The notes beneath the pieces were generated by a model that ran no database searches, was not told the origin of the DNA, and saw only the letters and a list, made by a program, of their open reading frames with translations. From Paraburkholderia largidicola (GTDB taxonomy: Bacteria > Pseudomonadota > Gammaproteobacteria > Burkholderiales > Burkholderiaceae), in assembly GCF_013426895.1 (NCBI RefSeq), contig NZ_AP023176.1, positions 496,001-560,000 on the forward strand: a stretch of 64,000 bases of DNA, in the 5' to 3' direction. A program made the translations under genes and the position numbers. Positions 53,269 to 62,022 of the stretch are shown piece after piece (position 1 is the stretch's first letter; each line of letters opens with the position of its first letter).

Positions 53269-54885
53269 ATGCTTTCCACTCTCACCGCCGATCCCGCCGC
53301 GCTCACGTCCTCTTTTGCCGCAGCACCTGAGGCACGGCGCAAGACGGTGTCGCTGCAGCAGCGCATCGTGTTGACGATGGCGCTGCTGGCCTTGCTGATG
53401 ACGGCCATCGGCGTGCTCGGGTTGACGGGCGCGTGGCGCGCGAACCGCGCCAATCGCGATACCTACGAGAACAAGCTGACAGCGGCCATGCATATCGGCA
53501 ACGCCGAATTGCTGATCGCGCGCACGCGGCTCGTGCTCGGCGGCGCGATGGCTCAGGCGGATGCCGCGCGTGCCGCGGAACAGATTCGTCATGCCGACGG
53601 CTTCTTCGTGCAGTCGGACGAGGAGTGGCGCAGCTTCGTCGCGGGCGTGCACGAAGCGGGTGAGGCTGCGTTGATCGACGCAGCCGGCCAGCGCCGCGAC
53701 GCGCTGCGCCGTGCGATGGGTGCATTTCTCGATGCGCTGAAAGCGGGCGACCGCGCGAGCGCCGAGCGCATCGGCACGTTGCAGCTGAGCGGGCTGTTCA
53801 ACGACATGAGCGCCGCCAACGACGTGCTCAAGCGTGCACTCTATGCGAACGCGAAGCGCAGCTACGACGACGCGGAGCGCTATTTCAGGCTGTTCGTCGT
53901 GGTGTCGTCGGCGATGATCGTGTTCGGCGTCGCGGCGGCGGCGTTCAGCTGGCGCTCGCTGCGCCGCGCGATCATGGCGCCGCTCGGCGACGCGCTGACG
54001 CACTTCGACGCGATCGCCGCAGGCGATCTCAGCCGCGCGATTCCACGTCATCGCGCCGATGAAATGGGACAGTTGCTCGACGGTCTGCGGCAGATGCAGG
54101 TCCGGTTATCGCACACCGTGACGGCCGTGCGCGATAGCTGCGAATCGATTGGCACGGCGGTCGGCGAAATCGCGGCAGGCACGCTCGATCTGTCGTCGCG
54201 TACGGAAGAGCAGGCCGCCTCGCTCGAACAGACGGCGGCAAGCATGAGCGGACTGACCGACACCGTGCGGCAGAACGCGGCGCGCGCGCACGACGCCTAC
54301 GCGATCGCCGACGAAGTGGCGAGTGCGGCAAACGAAGGCAATGTCGCCGTCGATCAGGTGAGCAGCACGATGGCGCGCATCCAGGCGAGTTCACGCAAGA
54401 TCGCGGATATCACGGGGATCATCGAGGGCATTGCGTTTCAGACCAACATCCTCGCGTTGAATGCCGCAGTGGAAGCGGCGCGAGCGGGCGTGCACGGACG
54501 GGGCTTTGCCGTCGTCGCGTCCGAAGTGCGTTCGCTTGCGCAGCATGCGTCGACGGCTGCGAGGGAAATCGGCGTGCTGGTGGCGGATTCCGTGGGCGCG
54601 GCGGCGGACGGCTCGACGCTCGTCGCCGATGCCGAACAGTCGATCCGGGCCGTGCTCGATGCAGCCGGTCGTTTCAGGGAAATGATGAGCGGCATCGCCG
54701 CCGACGCCGAAGAACAACGCACCGGGATCGAGCAGGTGGATGCGGCGCTCGGCATGATGGGCGCGATCACGCAGCAGAACGCGGCGCTCGTCGAACAGGC
54801 CAGCGCAGCCGCTCAACTGCTCGACGAGCAGTCACGCGACCTGACGCGGCAGGTCGCGGTGTTCCGGGTGGGCGGCGTGGCGTGA
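53269..54885 (+). CDS. Methyl-accepting chemotaxis protein linked to the transporter
   Basis: The protein has 538 residues from the ATG at 53269, with AAGGG 9 bases upstream. A long polar N-terminus (about 27 residues) precedes TM1 (30-52), followed by a helical periplasmic domain to about 200, TM2 (FVVVSSAMIVFGVAAAAFSW), HAMP and a complete signalling domain (IAFQTNILALNAAVEAARAG, GRGFAVVASEVRSLAQ). It lies 24 bases behind the second aromatic-acid transporter. Chemoreceptors coupled to PcaK-type transporters are known from hydroxybenzoate-degrading bacteria, so its ligand is probably the cluster substrate. It converges with dgdA. Confidence 0.88.
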   Translation: MLSTLTADPAALTSSFAAAPEARRKTVSLQQRIVLTMALLALLMTAIGVLGLTGAWRANRANRDTYENKLTAAMHIGNAELLIARTRLVLGGAMAQADAARAAEQIRHADGFFVQSDEEWRSFVAGVHEAGEAALIDAAGQRRDALRRAMGAFLDALKAGDRASAERIGTLQLSGLFNDMSAANDVLKRALYANAKRSYDDAERYFRLFVVVSSAMIVFGVAAAAFSWRSLRRAIMAPLGDALTHFDAIAAGDLSRAIPRHRADEMGQLLDGLRQMQVRLSHTVTAVRDSCESIGTAVGEIAAGTLDLSSRTEEQAASLEQTAASMSGLTDTVRQNAARAHDAYAIADEVASAANEGNVAVDQVSSTMARIQASSRKIADITGIIEGIAFQTNILALNAAVEAARAGVHGRGFAVVASEVRSLAQHASTAAREIGVLVADSVGAAADGSTLVADAEQSIRAVLDAAGRFREMMSGIAADAEEQRTGIEQVDAALGMMGAITQQNAALVEQASAAAQLLDEQSRDLTRQVAVFRVGGVA

Positions 54886-54909
54886 CGCGCGTGAACCGCG
54901 CGCGACGAA

Positions 54910-56307
<1,398 letters not shown>

Positions 56308-56315
56308 CTAATACC

Positions 56316-57173
56316 TTGAGTCTTTCTCTTGAGATCGATCTGCTGCGCTCGTTTGCCGTGATCGCCGAGGTGCGGGCGCTCAGCCGCGCGGCCAGCCGCG
56401 TCGGCCGGACGCAGTCGGCGTTGAGCCAGCAGATGAAGCGGCTCGAAGAAATCGTCGATCAGCCGCTCTTTCAGCGCACCGGCCGCGGCGTGGTGCTGAC
56501 CAATCCCGGGGAGCGTCTGCTGATTCACGCGCAACGCATCTTGCGGTTGCACGATGAAGCGATGGCCGATCTCTCCGGCAAAGGGCTGTCGGGAACGATC
56601 CGCTTCGGCTGTCCGGACGATTATGCCGCCGTGTTTCTGCCGCCGTTGTTGCGGCAGTTTTCCAGCCAGCATCCGCATGCGCTGGTCGAAGTCGTGTGCG
56701 GGCCTACGCCACGGCTGCTGGAACGGCTGGAAAAGCGCGAGGTGGACCTCGCGATGATTTCATTGCCCGAAGGCGGCGCGCACGACGACTTCATTCGACG
56801 CGAGCAACTCGTATGGATCGGCTATCCGGGGCTGGATTCGGCGGATTTCGATCCGTTGCCGCTGGCGCTCTCCGACCCGGACACGCTCGATCACATCGCG
56901 GCCCGCGAAGCGCTGCAACGCGCGGGCAGGGCTTATCGCATCGCGTATGCGAGCAGCAGTCTTGCGGGTCTCACGGCGCTGGTTCGCTCGGGGCAGGCAT
57001 TCGCCGTCATGACGCAGACGGCGGTGCCCGCGGATCTGAGCTTGCTCAATGCGGATGCCGGGCTGCCGGCGTTGCCCGCTATCGGTGTTTCGCTGAAGTT
57101 CGCGAGGGCGCGTCCGTCGCTGTTGACGGCGGCGTTTGCGGAGCACATCAGGGTGATGCTGCCCATGCTGTGA
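56316..57173 (+). CDS. dgdR: LysR-type regulator of dgdA
   Basis: The protein has 285 residues; I place the start at the TTG at 56316, with AGAGGA about 9 bases upstream. The HTH is SLEIDLLRSFAVIAEVRALS, then RTQSALSQQMKRLEEIVDQP, with wing RGVVLTNPGERLL; the effector domain begins at IRFGCPDDYAAVF. It is divergent from the 2,2-dialkylglycine decarboxylase gene, the arrangement described for dgdR in Burkholderia cepacia, where it represses dgdA until a dialkylglycine is present. The name rests on context plus family, not on a database match. Confidence 0.82.
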   Translation: MSLSLEIDLLRSFAVIAEVRALSRAASRVGRTQSALSQQMKRLEEIVDQPLFQRTGRGVVLTNPGERLLIHAQRILRLHDEAMADLSGKGLSGTIRFGCPDDYAAVFLPPLLRQFSSQHPHALVEVVCGPTPRLLERLEKREVDLAMISLPEGGAHDDFIRREQLVWIGYPGLDSADFDPLPLALSDPDTLDHIAAREALQRAGRAYRIAYASSSLAGLTALVRSGQAFAVMTQTAVPADLSLLNADAGLPALPAIGVSLKFARARPSLLTAAFAEHIRVMLPML

Positions 57174-57203
57174 TGGGTGGCGCGCGGTCTTTCAACTGCG
57201 CGC

Positions 57204-58055
57204 CTACGTTTCGTCGGCCATGCGGCGGAGCTCGGTCGAGTACTGCTCGTAACCGGGCTTTCGCGTGGCCTTTCCGTCCTCATCGAGATTGACGGGATCG
57301 ATACCCGTCAGATGCGAAGCGATACGCGTATGCCCGTTTTCGGCCACGTTGTAGAGCAGATGACCGCTGTCTTCGACTGGCTCACTATCGCCTTTCTTCA
57401 TGTTGTAAAAGCGATAAGGATGATTGGTTCGAAACGTGTGGTTCTCGACGGGCCCGGTGGCCGGCTTGCCCGGCTTGCTGGGCGGATTGTGATCGGTGGC
57501 GACGAGCCGATGATCCACGCCTTCGATCTTGCCTGACGGCGACATATTGAAGTGCCCGGTTTCGTTTCGAAACTTCAACTCGTCGCGCAGTGTGTTTTTG
57601 TCTTCGCCGGAAAGCACGACCACGGTGCTATTCGTCAAATGGGGGTGGTCGGTGAGCCGCTGCTTCGCTTTCGACTTCGCATCTTCGTCGCTCGTGGCGA
57701 GATGCCTGTCGTCGAATTCGTCGCTGACGAGTTCGCTCAACGACGTCTGGCTATCGAAATACCGGTTCCTCGGCGAGCTTGCGCGCGAATCCGATGACGA
57801 GAAGCTCGTGCGGCGAAAGGAATGCATGCTGCCGGCATCCGATTCGTCGCCTGATGTCTCGGCGTCGCTCGACGATGAGCCTTCGGACGAGATCGAACTG
57901 GTGCTGCCTCTTCGTGCGAGCAACGGATTGAATTGCGACGGTGGAGCGGATCGTCGGGTCTGATTGTCGCGAGTCGCCTTGTCGTCTTTCGTGCCGGTCG
58001 GCGTGGTGGGGAGCGTCGTCTGCTGTCCCGTTTCTGTGATGCGACTCTTGAGCAT
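57204..58055 (-). CDS. Orphan Ser-rich protein, candidate type III secretion effector
   Basis: This 283-residue protein starts at the ATG at 58055 behind GGAGAGG. The N-terminal 110 residues are disordered and very Ser-rich (STSSISSEGSSSSDAETSGD; SFSSSDSRASSPRNR). The C-terminal 170 residues look folded, with charged and aromatic segments (DELKFRNETGHFNMSP, HRLVATDHNPPSKP, HPYRFYNMKKGDSEP). I recognise no family. A perfect TTCG-N16-TTCG box lies 85-108 bases upstream on the same strand; in Ralstonia and Burkholderia that hrpII box marks HrpB-controlled type III secretion genes. No secretion apparatus is nearby. The effector call is inference; the coding call is firm because of the ribosome-binding site and protein-like composition. 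Confidence 0.65.
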   Translation of the reverse strand: MLKSRITETGQQTTLPTTPTGTKDDKATRDNQTRRSAPPSQFNPLLARRGSTSSISSEGSSSSDAETSGDESDAGSMHSFRRTSFSSSDSRASSPRNRYFDSQTSLSELVSDEFDDRHLATSDEDAKSKAKQRLTDHPHLTNSTVVVLSGEDKNTLRDELKFRNETGHFNMSPSGKIEGVDHRLVATDHNPPSKPGKPATGPVENHTFRTNHPYRFYNMKKGDSEPVEDSGHLLYNVAENGHTRIASHLTGIDPVNLDEDGKATRKPGYEQYSTELRRMADET

Positions 58056-58139
58056 ATCGACCTCTCCTTCCAAAGTAACAGCGACGTGCTGCCTTGAATG
58101 GATGGTCTTCGATTCGAAGCAATGGCGGGCGCGTCGATG

Positions 58140-58163
58140 CGAACCTCGGCTGCATTTCACGAA
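58140..58163 (-). promoter_or_regulatory. hrpII-type box (TTCG-N16-TTCG)
   Basis: On the minus strand TTCG occupies 58163-58160 and 58143-58140 with exactly 16 bases between. The downstream gene starts at 58055, a distance compatible with known hrpII promoters. I do not see a convincing -10 element at the expected distance, which weakens the call somewhat. Confidence 0.5.
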
Positions 58164-58229
58164 GCAGCCGCTACTTTGCTGGTACGGGCGTTCGGCCTAC
58201 ACTAGCCTCTCGTTCCCCGGTCCGAACCC

Positions 58230-58769
58230 ATGCCTGCTAGCCCCGACCTCGACCTCGACGCGCACTCGCCGGCCGAACCGGTCGATGACCCATTGCAGGA
58301 CCCGGCTCTGCTGCGCCGCCTGCTACGCGCGAAAGACCATATGGACGCAGCCTCGCACGAGGCCTGGCCTGTCGAGCGCCTCGCTGGAATCAGCGGTGTG
58401 TCCACGGCTCATTTCGCGCGCTGCTTCAAGCGCGCCTTCGGCGTGCCGCCGCACCGATACCTGCTGACGCGGCGCATCGAGCAGGCCACGACGCTGCTTC
58501 GCGACACCGAACTCACCATCACGGAAATCGCCTTCGCCACCGGCTGGGAGAGTCTCGGCACGTTCGGCCGCACGTTTCGCGACGTGACGGGCCGAAGCCC
58601 CAGCGCGATGCGCGTCGAGGCGCGCGCCAACGGGTCTCAGCTCGCCCGTGTGCCCGCGTGCATTCTGAAGGCCGCACAGCGGCCGGACCTCACGACAGCA
58701 GTTTTGGAGAAGCGTCGACGCAAGGCCAAAGGTACATTTCGGCAACCAACCGAGGAGATGTCGCGATGA
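58230..58769 (+). CDS. AraC family transcriptional regulator (short form)
   Basis: This 179-residue protein has an AraC/XylS DNA-binding domain at about residues 25-135: WPVERLAGISGVSTAHFARC, FKRAFGVPPHRYLLTRRIEQ and the second helix-turn-helix ITEIAFATGWESLGTFGRTF with the FRDVTGRSPSAMR end. The typical N-terminal ligand domain is missing; only 25 acidic residues precede the domain. Its stop codon overlaps the start of a VOC-domain gene by 4 bases (ATGA), so the two are made together and the VOC protein may replace the missing sensor or be the target. The divergent gene is the effector candidate; a control link is unproven. Confidence 0.87.
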   Translation: MPASPDLDLDAHSPAEPVDDPLQDPALLRRLLRAKDHMDAASHEAWPVERLAGISGVSTAHFARCFKRAFGVPPHRYLLTRRIEQATTLLRDTELTITEIAFATGWESLGTFGRTFRDVTGRSPSAMRVEARANGSQLARVPACILKAAQRPDLTTAVLEKRRRKAKGTFRQPTEEMSR

Positions 58770-59176
58770 ACCAGGGAATCAACGTGGTGGGGCTGTACGT
58801 GGACAATCAGGACGAAGCGCTCGCGTTCTATGTCGACAAGCTTGGCTTTCGCGTCCACACGGACGTGCGCAACGGCGCTTATCGCTGGCTTACAGTCCAG
58901 CATCCGGAACAGCCATCGTTTCAACTCGGCCTGTTCACGCCCGGGCCGCCCGTGCATGACGAGGCCACCGCTCAAACCTTGCGCGCCATGGTCGCAAAGG
59001 GCGCCATGCCGCCCCTCGTGCTTTCGGTGGCGGACTGCCGCGCGAGCTATGCGCAACTGAAAGCGCGGGGCGTCGAGTTCATCCAGGAGCCGGTGGAACG
59101 CTTCGGCAGCGTCGACGCGGGTTTCCGCGACCCCGCCGGCAATGGCTGGAAAATGATTCAGGCCGCCGCGGACTAG
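58766..59176 (+). CDS. VOC family protein coupled to AraC regulator
   Basis: The protein has 136 residues; the start at 58766 overlaps the AraC stop codon, with CGAGGAG upstream. The glyoxalase/bleomycin-resistance fold shows GINVVGLYVDNQDEALAFYV, DKLGFRVHTDVRNGAYRW and the C-terminal RDPAGNGWKMIQ. The first metal position (His/Gln/Glu) is not evident (VVGLYV), so it may bind rather than transform its ligand. AraC/VOC pairs of this type are common in Burkholderiaceae and are thought to respond to electrophiles. The function is not established. Confidence 0.82.
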   Translation: MNQGINVVGLYVDNQDEALAFYVDKLGFRVHTDVRNGAYRWLTVQHPEQPSFQLGLFTPGPPVHDEATAQTLRAMVAKGAMPPLVLSVADCRASYAQLKARGVEFIQEPVERFGSVDAGFRDPAGNGWKMIQAAAD

Positions 59177-59200
59177 CGAGACCCGGCGCGCCGCGCCGCC

Positions 59201-59222
59201 GCCGTTCCGCGAGCGGGACGGC
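59201..59222. terminator. Possible bidirectional hairpin between convergent genes
   Basis: Ten-base arms (GCCGTTCCGC and GCGGGACGGC) pair with a single G-T type wobble and a tight turn, in the 48 bases between the convergent VOC and aldo/keto reductase genes. There is no T-run, so termination would be inefficient or Rho-assisted. Confidence 0.35.
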
Positions 59223-59224
59223 GC

Positions 59225-60220
59225 TTACTGAAAGCCCACCACGTCGTGCGGCACGTATGGCGCTTCGAGCGACGCCACTTCATCCGCGGTGAGCTTCACA
59301 TCGAGCGCCGCAATCGCATCGTCGAGATGCTGCGGCTTCGACGCGCCGATAATCGGCGCGCTCACGCCCGCCTTGCCGATCACCCACGCCAACGCGACCT
59401 GCGCACGCGGAATGCCGCGCGCCTGCGCGATCGCCGCGACGGCTTCGACCACGCGACGATCGGCATCCGCCGTCTTGTCGTACAGGCTGTTGCCGTATGA
59501 ATCGGTTTGCTGGCGTTCGGTGGTCTCGTCCCAGTCGCGCGTCAGACGGCCGCGCGCGAGCGGGCTCCACGGAATCACGCCGATGCCTTCGTCCGCGCAC
59601 AGCGGCAGCATCTCGCGCTCTTCCTCGCGATACAGCAAATTCAGGTGATTCTGCATCGTCACGAAACGCGTCCAGCCGTTTCGCTCTGCGACGTGCAAGG
59701 CTTTCGCGAACTGCCATGCGAACATCGACGACGCGCCGATATAACGCGCCTTGCCCGCCTTCACGACGTCGTGCAGTGCCTCCAGCGTTTCCTCGATGGG
59801 CGTTGTGTAGTCCCAGCGGTGGATCTGGTACAGGTCGACGTAGTCGGTGCCAAGACGCGACAGGCTCGCGTCGATCGACTGGAAAATCGCCTTGCGCGAC
59901 AGACCCGATCCATTCGGCTTCTTCGCGTCGGCGCGATTGCCCATCGGAAAGAATACTTTTGTCGCAAGCACGATTTCGTCGCGTCGCGCGAATTCCTTCA
60001 ACGCGCGGCCAACAATTTCTTCCGACGTGCCGTCCGAATACGTGTTCGCGGTGTCGAAGAAATTGATGCCGGCTTCCAGCGCCCGGCGGATCAGCGGGCG
60101 GCTTGCGTCCTCGTTCAGCGTCCACGGGTGTGGGCCGCGCTCGGGCACGCCATACGTCATGCAGCCCAGGCAGAGCGGGGAGATATCGAGTCCGGTGCGG
60201 CCCAGCTTCACATAGTTCAT
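59225..60220 (-). CDS. Aldo/keto reductase
   Basis: The protein has 331 residues from the ATG at 60220 (MNYVKLGRTGLDISPLCLGC). The catalytic tetrad is visible: Asp and Tyr in FFDTANTYSDG, Lys in VLATKVFFPMG and His in VDLYQIHRWD. The NADP-binding C-terminal part has WSPLARGRLTRDWD and VSAPIIGASKPQHLDDAI. It fits the AKR subgroup of YajO/Tas type, which reduces aldehydes or ketones with NADPH in the cytoplasm. It stands alone; the 211-base gap before the next gene holds nothing I can call. Confidence 0.88.
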   Translation of the reverse strand: MNYVKLGRTGLDISPLCLGCMTYGVPERGPHPWTLNEDASRPLIRRALEAGINFFDTANTYSDGTSEEIVGRALKEFARRDEIVLATKVFFPMGNRADAKKPNGSGLSRKAIFQSIDASLSRLGTDYVDLYQIHRWDYTTPIEETLEALHDVVKAGKARYIGASSMFAWQFAKALHVAERNGWTRFVTMQNHLNLLYREEEREMLPLCADEGIGVIPWSPLARGRLTRDWDETTERQQTDSYGNSLYDKTADADRRVVEAVAAIAQARGIPRAQVALAWVIGKAGVSAPIIGASKPQHLDDAIAALDVKLTADEVASLEAPYVPHDVVGFQ

Positions 60221-60431
60221 CTCATCCTCCGTTCGGTTCGGCATTCGATTATGTCGCAATTGACCGAAAGTCTGCTTCCAACACGCATCGAGGGCTAGTT
60301 GAAGTCATGTGAGGCGAAACATCTGAACGAGAAACCGGACGGTAAGTCAAGGCGTCAACCCGTGACCCACCGATAGCTCGCACGTGCTGGAACGACACGC
60401 GTCCGTCTTCGGCAGTCACGCGTGTCGACCC

Positions 60432-61169
60432 TCAAGCGTTGGCGCCGCCGTCGACGGTGAGCGTGGTGCCGGTGACGTAACTGGCGTTGGCGCTCGCGAG
60501 GAAGACCACTGCTTGCGCGATGTCTTCGCCCTTACCGTAGTCGCCTGTGGCCGTCAGCGATTTCAGCGTCGGCGCGAACGGACCTTCGACCGGGTTCATA
60601 TCGGTGTCGATGGAGCCAGGTTGAACGACATTTGCCGTAATGCCTTGTGGGCCGAGTTCTCTCGCGAGGCCCTGGGTGAACGCAACGAGAGCGGACTTGG
60701 AGCCGGCATAGATGCCGAGCATCGAAGCCGGGACGCGGTCCGCAAAGTAACTACCGATCGAAATGATTCGCCCTCCCTTCTTCAGGTGAGGGATGGCGGC
60801 TTTTGCGGCCAGGATCGGTGCACGCACATTGACGTTAAGCGTCGCGTCGATGTCTTCGATGGAAATATCCTTGACATCGCCCATCCGGAGAATGCCGGCG
60901 TTGTTCACGAGGATATCGAGTCCGCCCAATGCTTCGACGGTTTTCTCTACGGACGCCTGAATGGCCGATGCATGTGCGCTATCCGCCTGGATTGCGATAC
61001 TGCGCCGGCCTTCCGCTTCGATTGCTTTCACAACGCTGGCGGCCTGATCCGCGGACTTTTCATATGTGATCGCTACATCTGCGCCGGCTGCTGCTAAAGC
61101 CTTCGCGATTGCAGCCCCGATACCTCGACTTGCCCCGGTGACCAGAGCGCGTTTGCCTTTAAGTTCCAT
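60432..61169 (-). CDS. SDR family oxidoreductase (3-oxoacyl-ACP reductase-like)
   Basis: This 245-residue classical short-chain dehydrogenase has the cofactor motif TGASRGIGAAIAKAL, NNAGILRMGDV, the catalytic Ser in RIISIGSYFADRV, YAGSKSALVAF (YxxxK) and the C-terminal SYVTGTTLTVDGGANA. The start lacks an Arg/Lys-rich basic patch at the end of strand 2 (TYEKSADQAA has Lys), which favours NADPH. It is followed downstream on the same strand by a PEP-mutase-family gene (upstream in coordinate order: 61197), 27 bases away, so they form an operon. The substrate is unknown. Confidence 0.87.
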   Translation of the reverse strand: MELKGKRALVTGASRGIGAAIAKALAAAGADVAITYEKSADQAASVVKAIEAEGRRSIAIQADSAHASAIQASVEKTVEALGGLDILVNNAGILRMGDVKDISIEDIDATLNVNVRAPILAAKAAIPHLKKGGRIISIGSYFADRVPASMLGIYAGSKSALVAFTQGLARELGPQGITANVVQPGSIDTDMNPVEGPFAPTLKSLTATGDYGKGEDIAQAVVFLASANASYVTGTTLTVDGGANA

Positions 61170-61196
61170 CAGAAACTCCAGTGTGTGTTGCGTCAG

Positions 61197-61994
61197 TCAT
61201 ACGAAAAGGTTTTGAATCTCGGAATACGGCAAGGGATCGTTATCGAGTGCTTCAGAACGACCATCCTTCAGAAAATCTTGTGCGAGAGCCTTCGCCTTGC
61301 CGAGCACGACTTGCGAGATACCGCTACCCGCACTTAGGCGCCGCACGCCCAGCTTTCCGAGAGTCGCAGCGTCGGCGAGCCCTGGTACGGCCATGACGTT
61401 GAGCGGCAGTCGCGTCGCACCGACAATCGTTTCGATATCGGATGACTGCGCGAGAGCCGGAAGGAAAAGCCCGTCCGCACCGGCTGATGCATACAGATTG
61501 CCGCGAGCAATCGACTCTTGCGGCTGCTTCGACTTTTCAGCGAGGCCTGCAAGAAAGACGTCGGAGCGTGCGTTGACGAAAAGATCCGAACCCGACTTCA
61601 CCAGCGCATGCTTGATCGCCTCGATCTTCAAGGCGAGAAGCGAAGCCGGGTCTGAGCCATCCTCGATATTGATGCCGGCGATGCCGAGATCCACCAGTTG
61701 CATGACATGGTCCGCAACGGTCTTTGGGTTGTCGGAATAGCCGTTCTCGATATCCACCGACAAAGGCACATTCAGCACGCGGACGATACGCCGAACAGAA
61801 CCAACGACCTCATCGAAAGGCAGTACGCGGCCGTCCGGATACCCCAATGCCCAGGCAAAGCCCGCGCTTGTCGTGGCGATGGCGGGTGCACCCAGCGATT
61901 CAATGAGACGTGCACTTCCGGCATCCCACGCGTTCGGCAAGCGGAGCGGGACCGAGTTGTCGTGCAACTGACGAAATGTATTGACGTTAGACAT
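61197..61994 (-). CDS. Isocitrate lyase/PEP mutase family protein
   Basis: This 265-residue TIM-barrel protein shows LRLPNAWDAGSARLIESLGA, GFAWALGYPDGRVLPFDEVV, the metal-binding VDIENGYSDNP, GINIEDG and NARSDVF. This pattern fits the non-canonical PEP-mutase subgroup (oxaloacetate hydrolase, phosphonopyruvate hydrolase, 2-methylisocitrate lyase relatives). The KKCGH motif of isocitrate lyase is absent, so C-C lyase activity on isocitrate is unlikely. It lies 27 bases before the SDR gene and 28 bases after the MFS gene on the same strand, so all three appear to form one operon. Confidence 0.83.
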   Translation of the reverse strand: MSNVNTFRQLHDNSVPLRLPNAWDAGSARLIESLGAPAIATTSAGFAWALGYPDGRVLPFDEVVGSVRRIVRVLNVPLSVDIENGYSDNPKTVADHVMQLVDLGIAGINIEDGSDPASLLALKIEAIKHALVKSGSDLFVNARSDVFLAGLAEKSKQPQESIARGNLYASAGADGLFLPALAQSSDIETIVGATRLPLNVMAVPGLADAATLGKLGVRRLSAGSGISQVVLGKAKALAQDFLKDGRSEALDNDPLPYSEIQNLFV

Positions 61995-62022
61995 TGCTTT
62001 TTCCTCGAATGGAAATGGAAAC

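Noticed and set aside
57176..57203. GGCGCGC...GCGCGCC hairpin between dgdR and the effector-like gene as a terminator
   Set aside because: Twelve-base loop, no T-run, and such GC arms arise easily in this genome.
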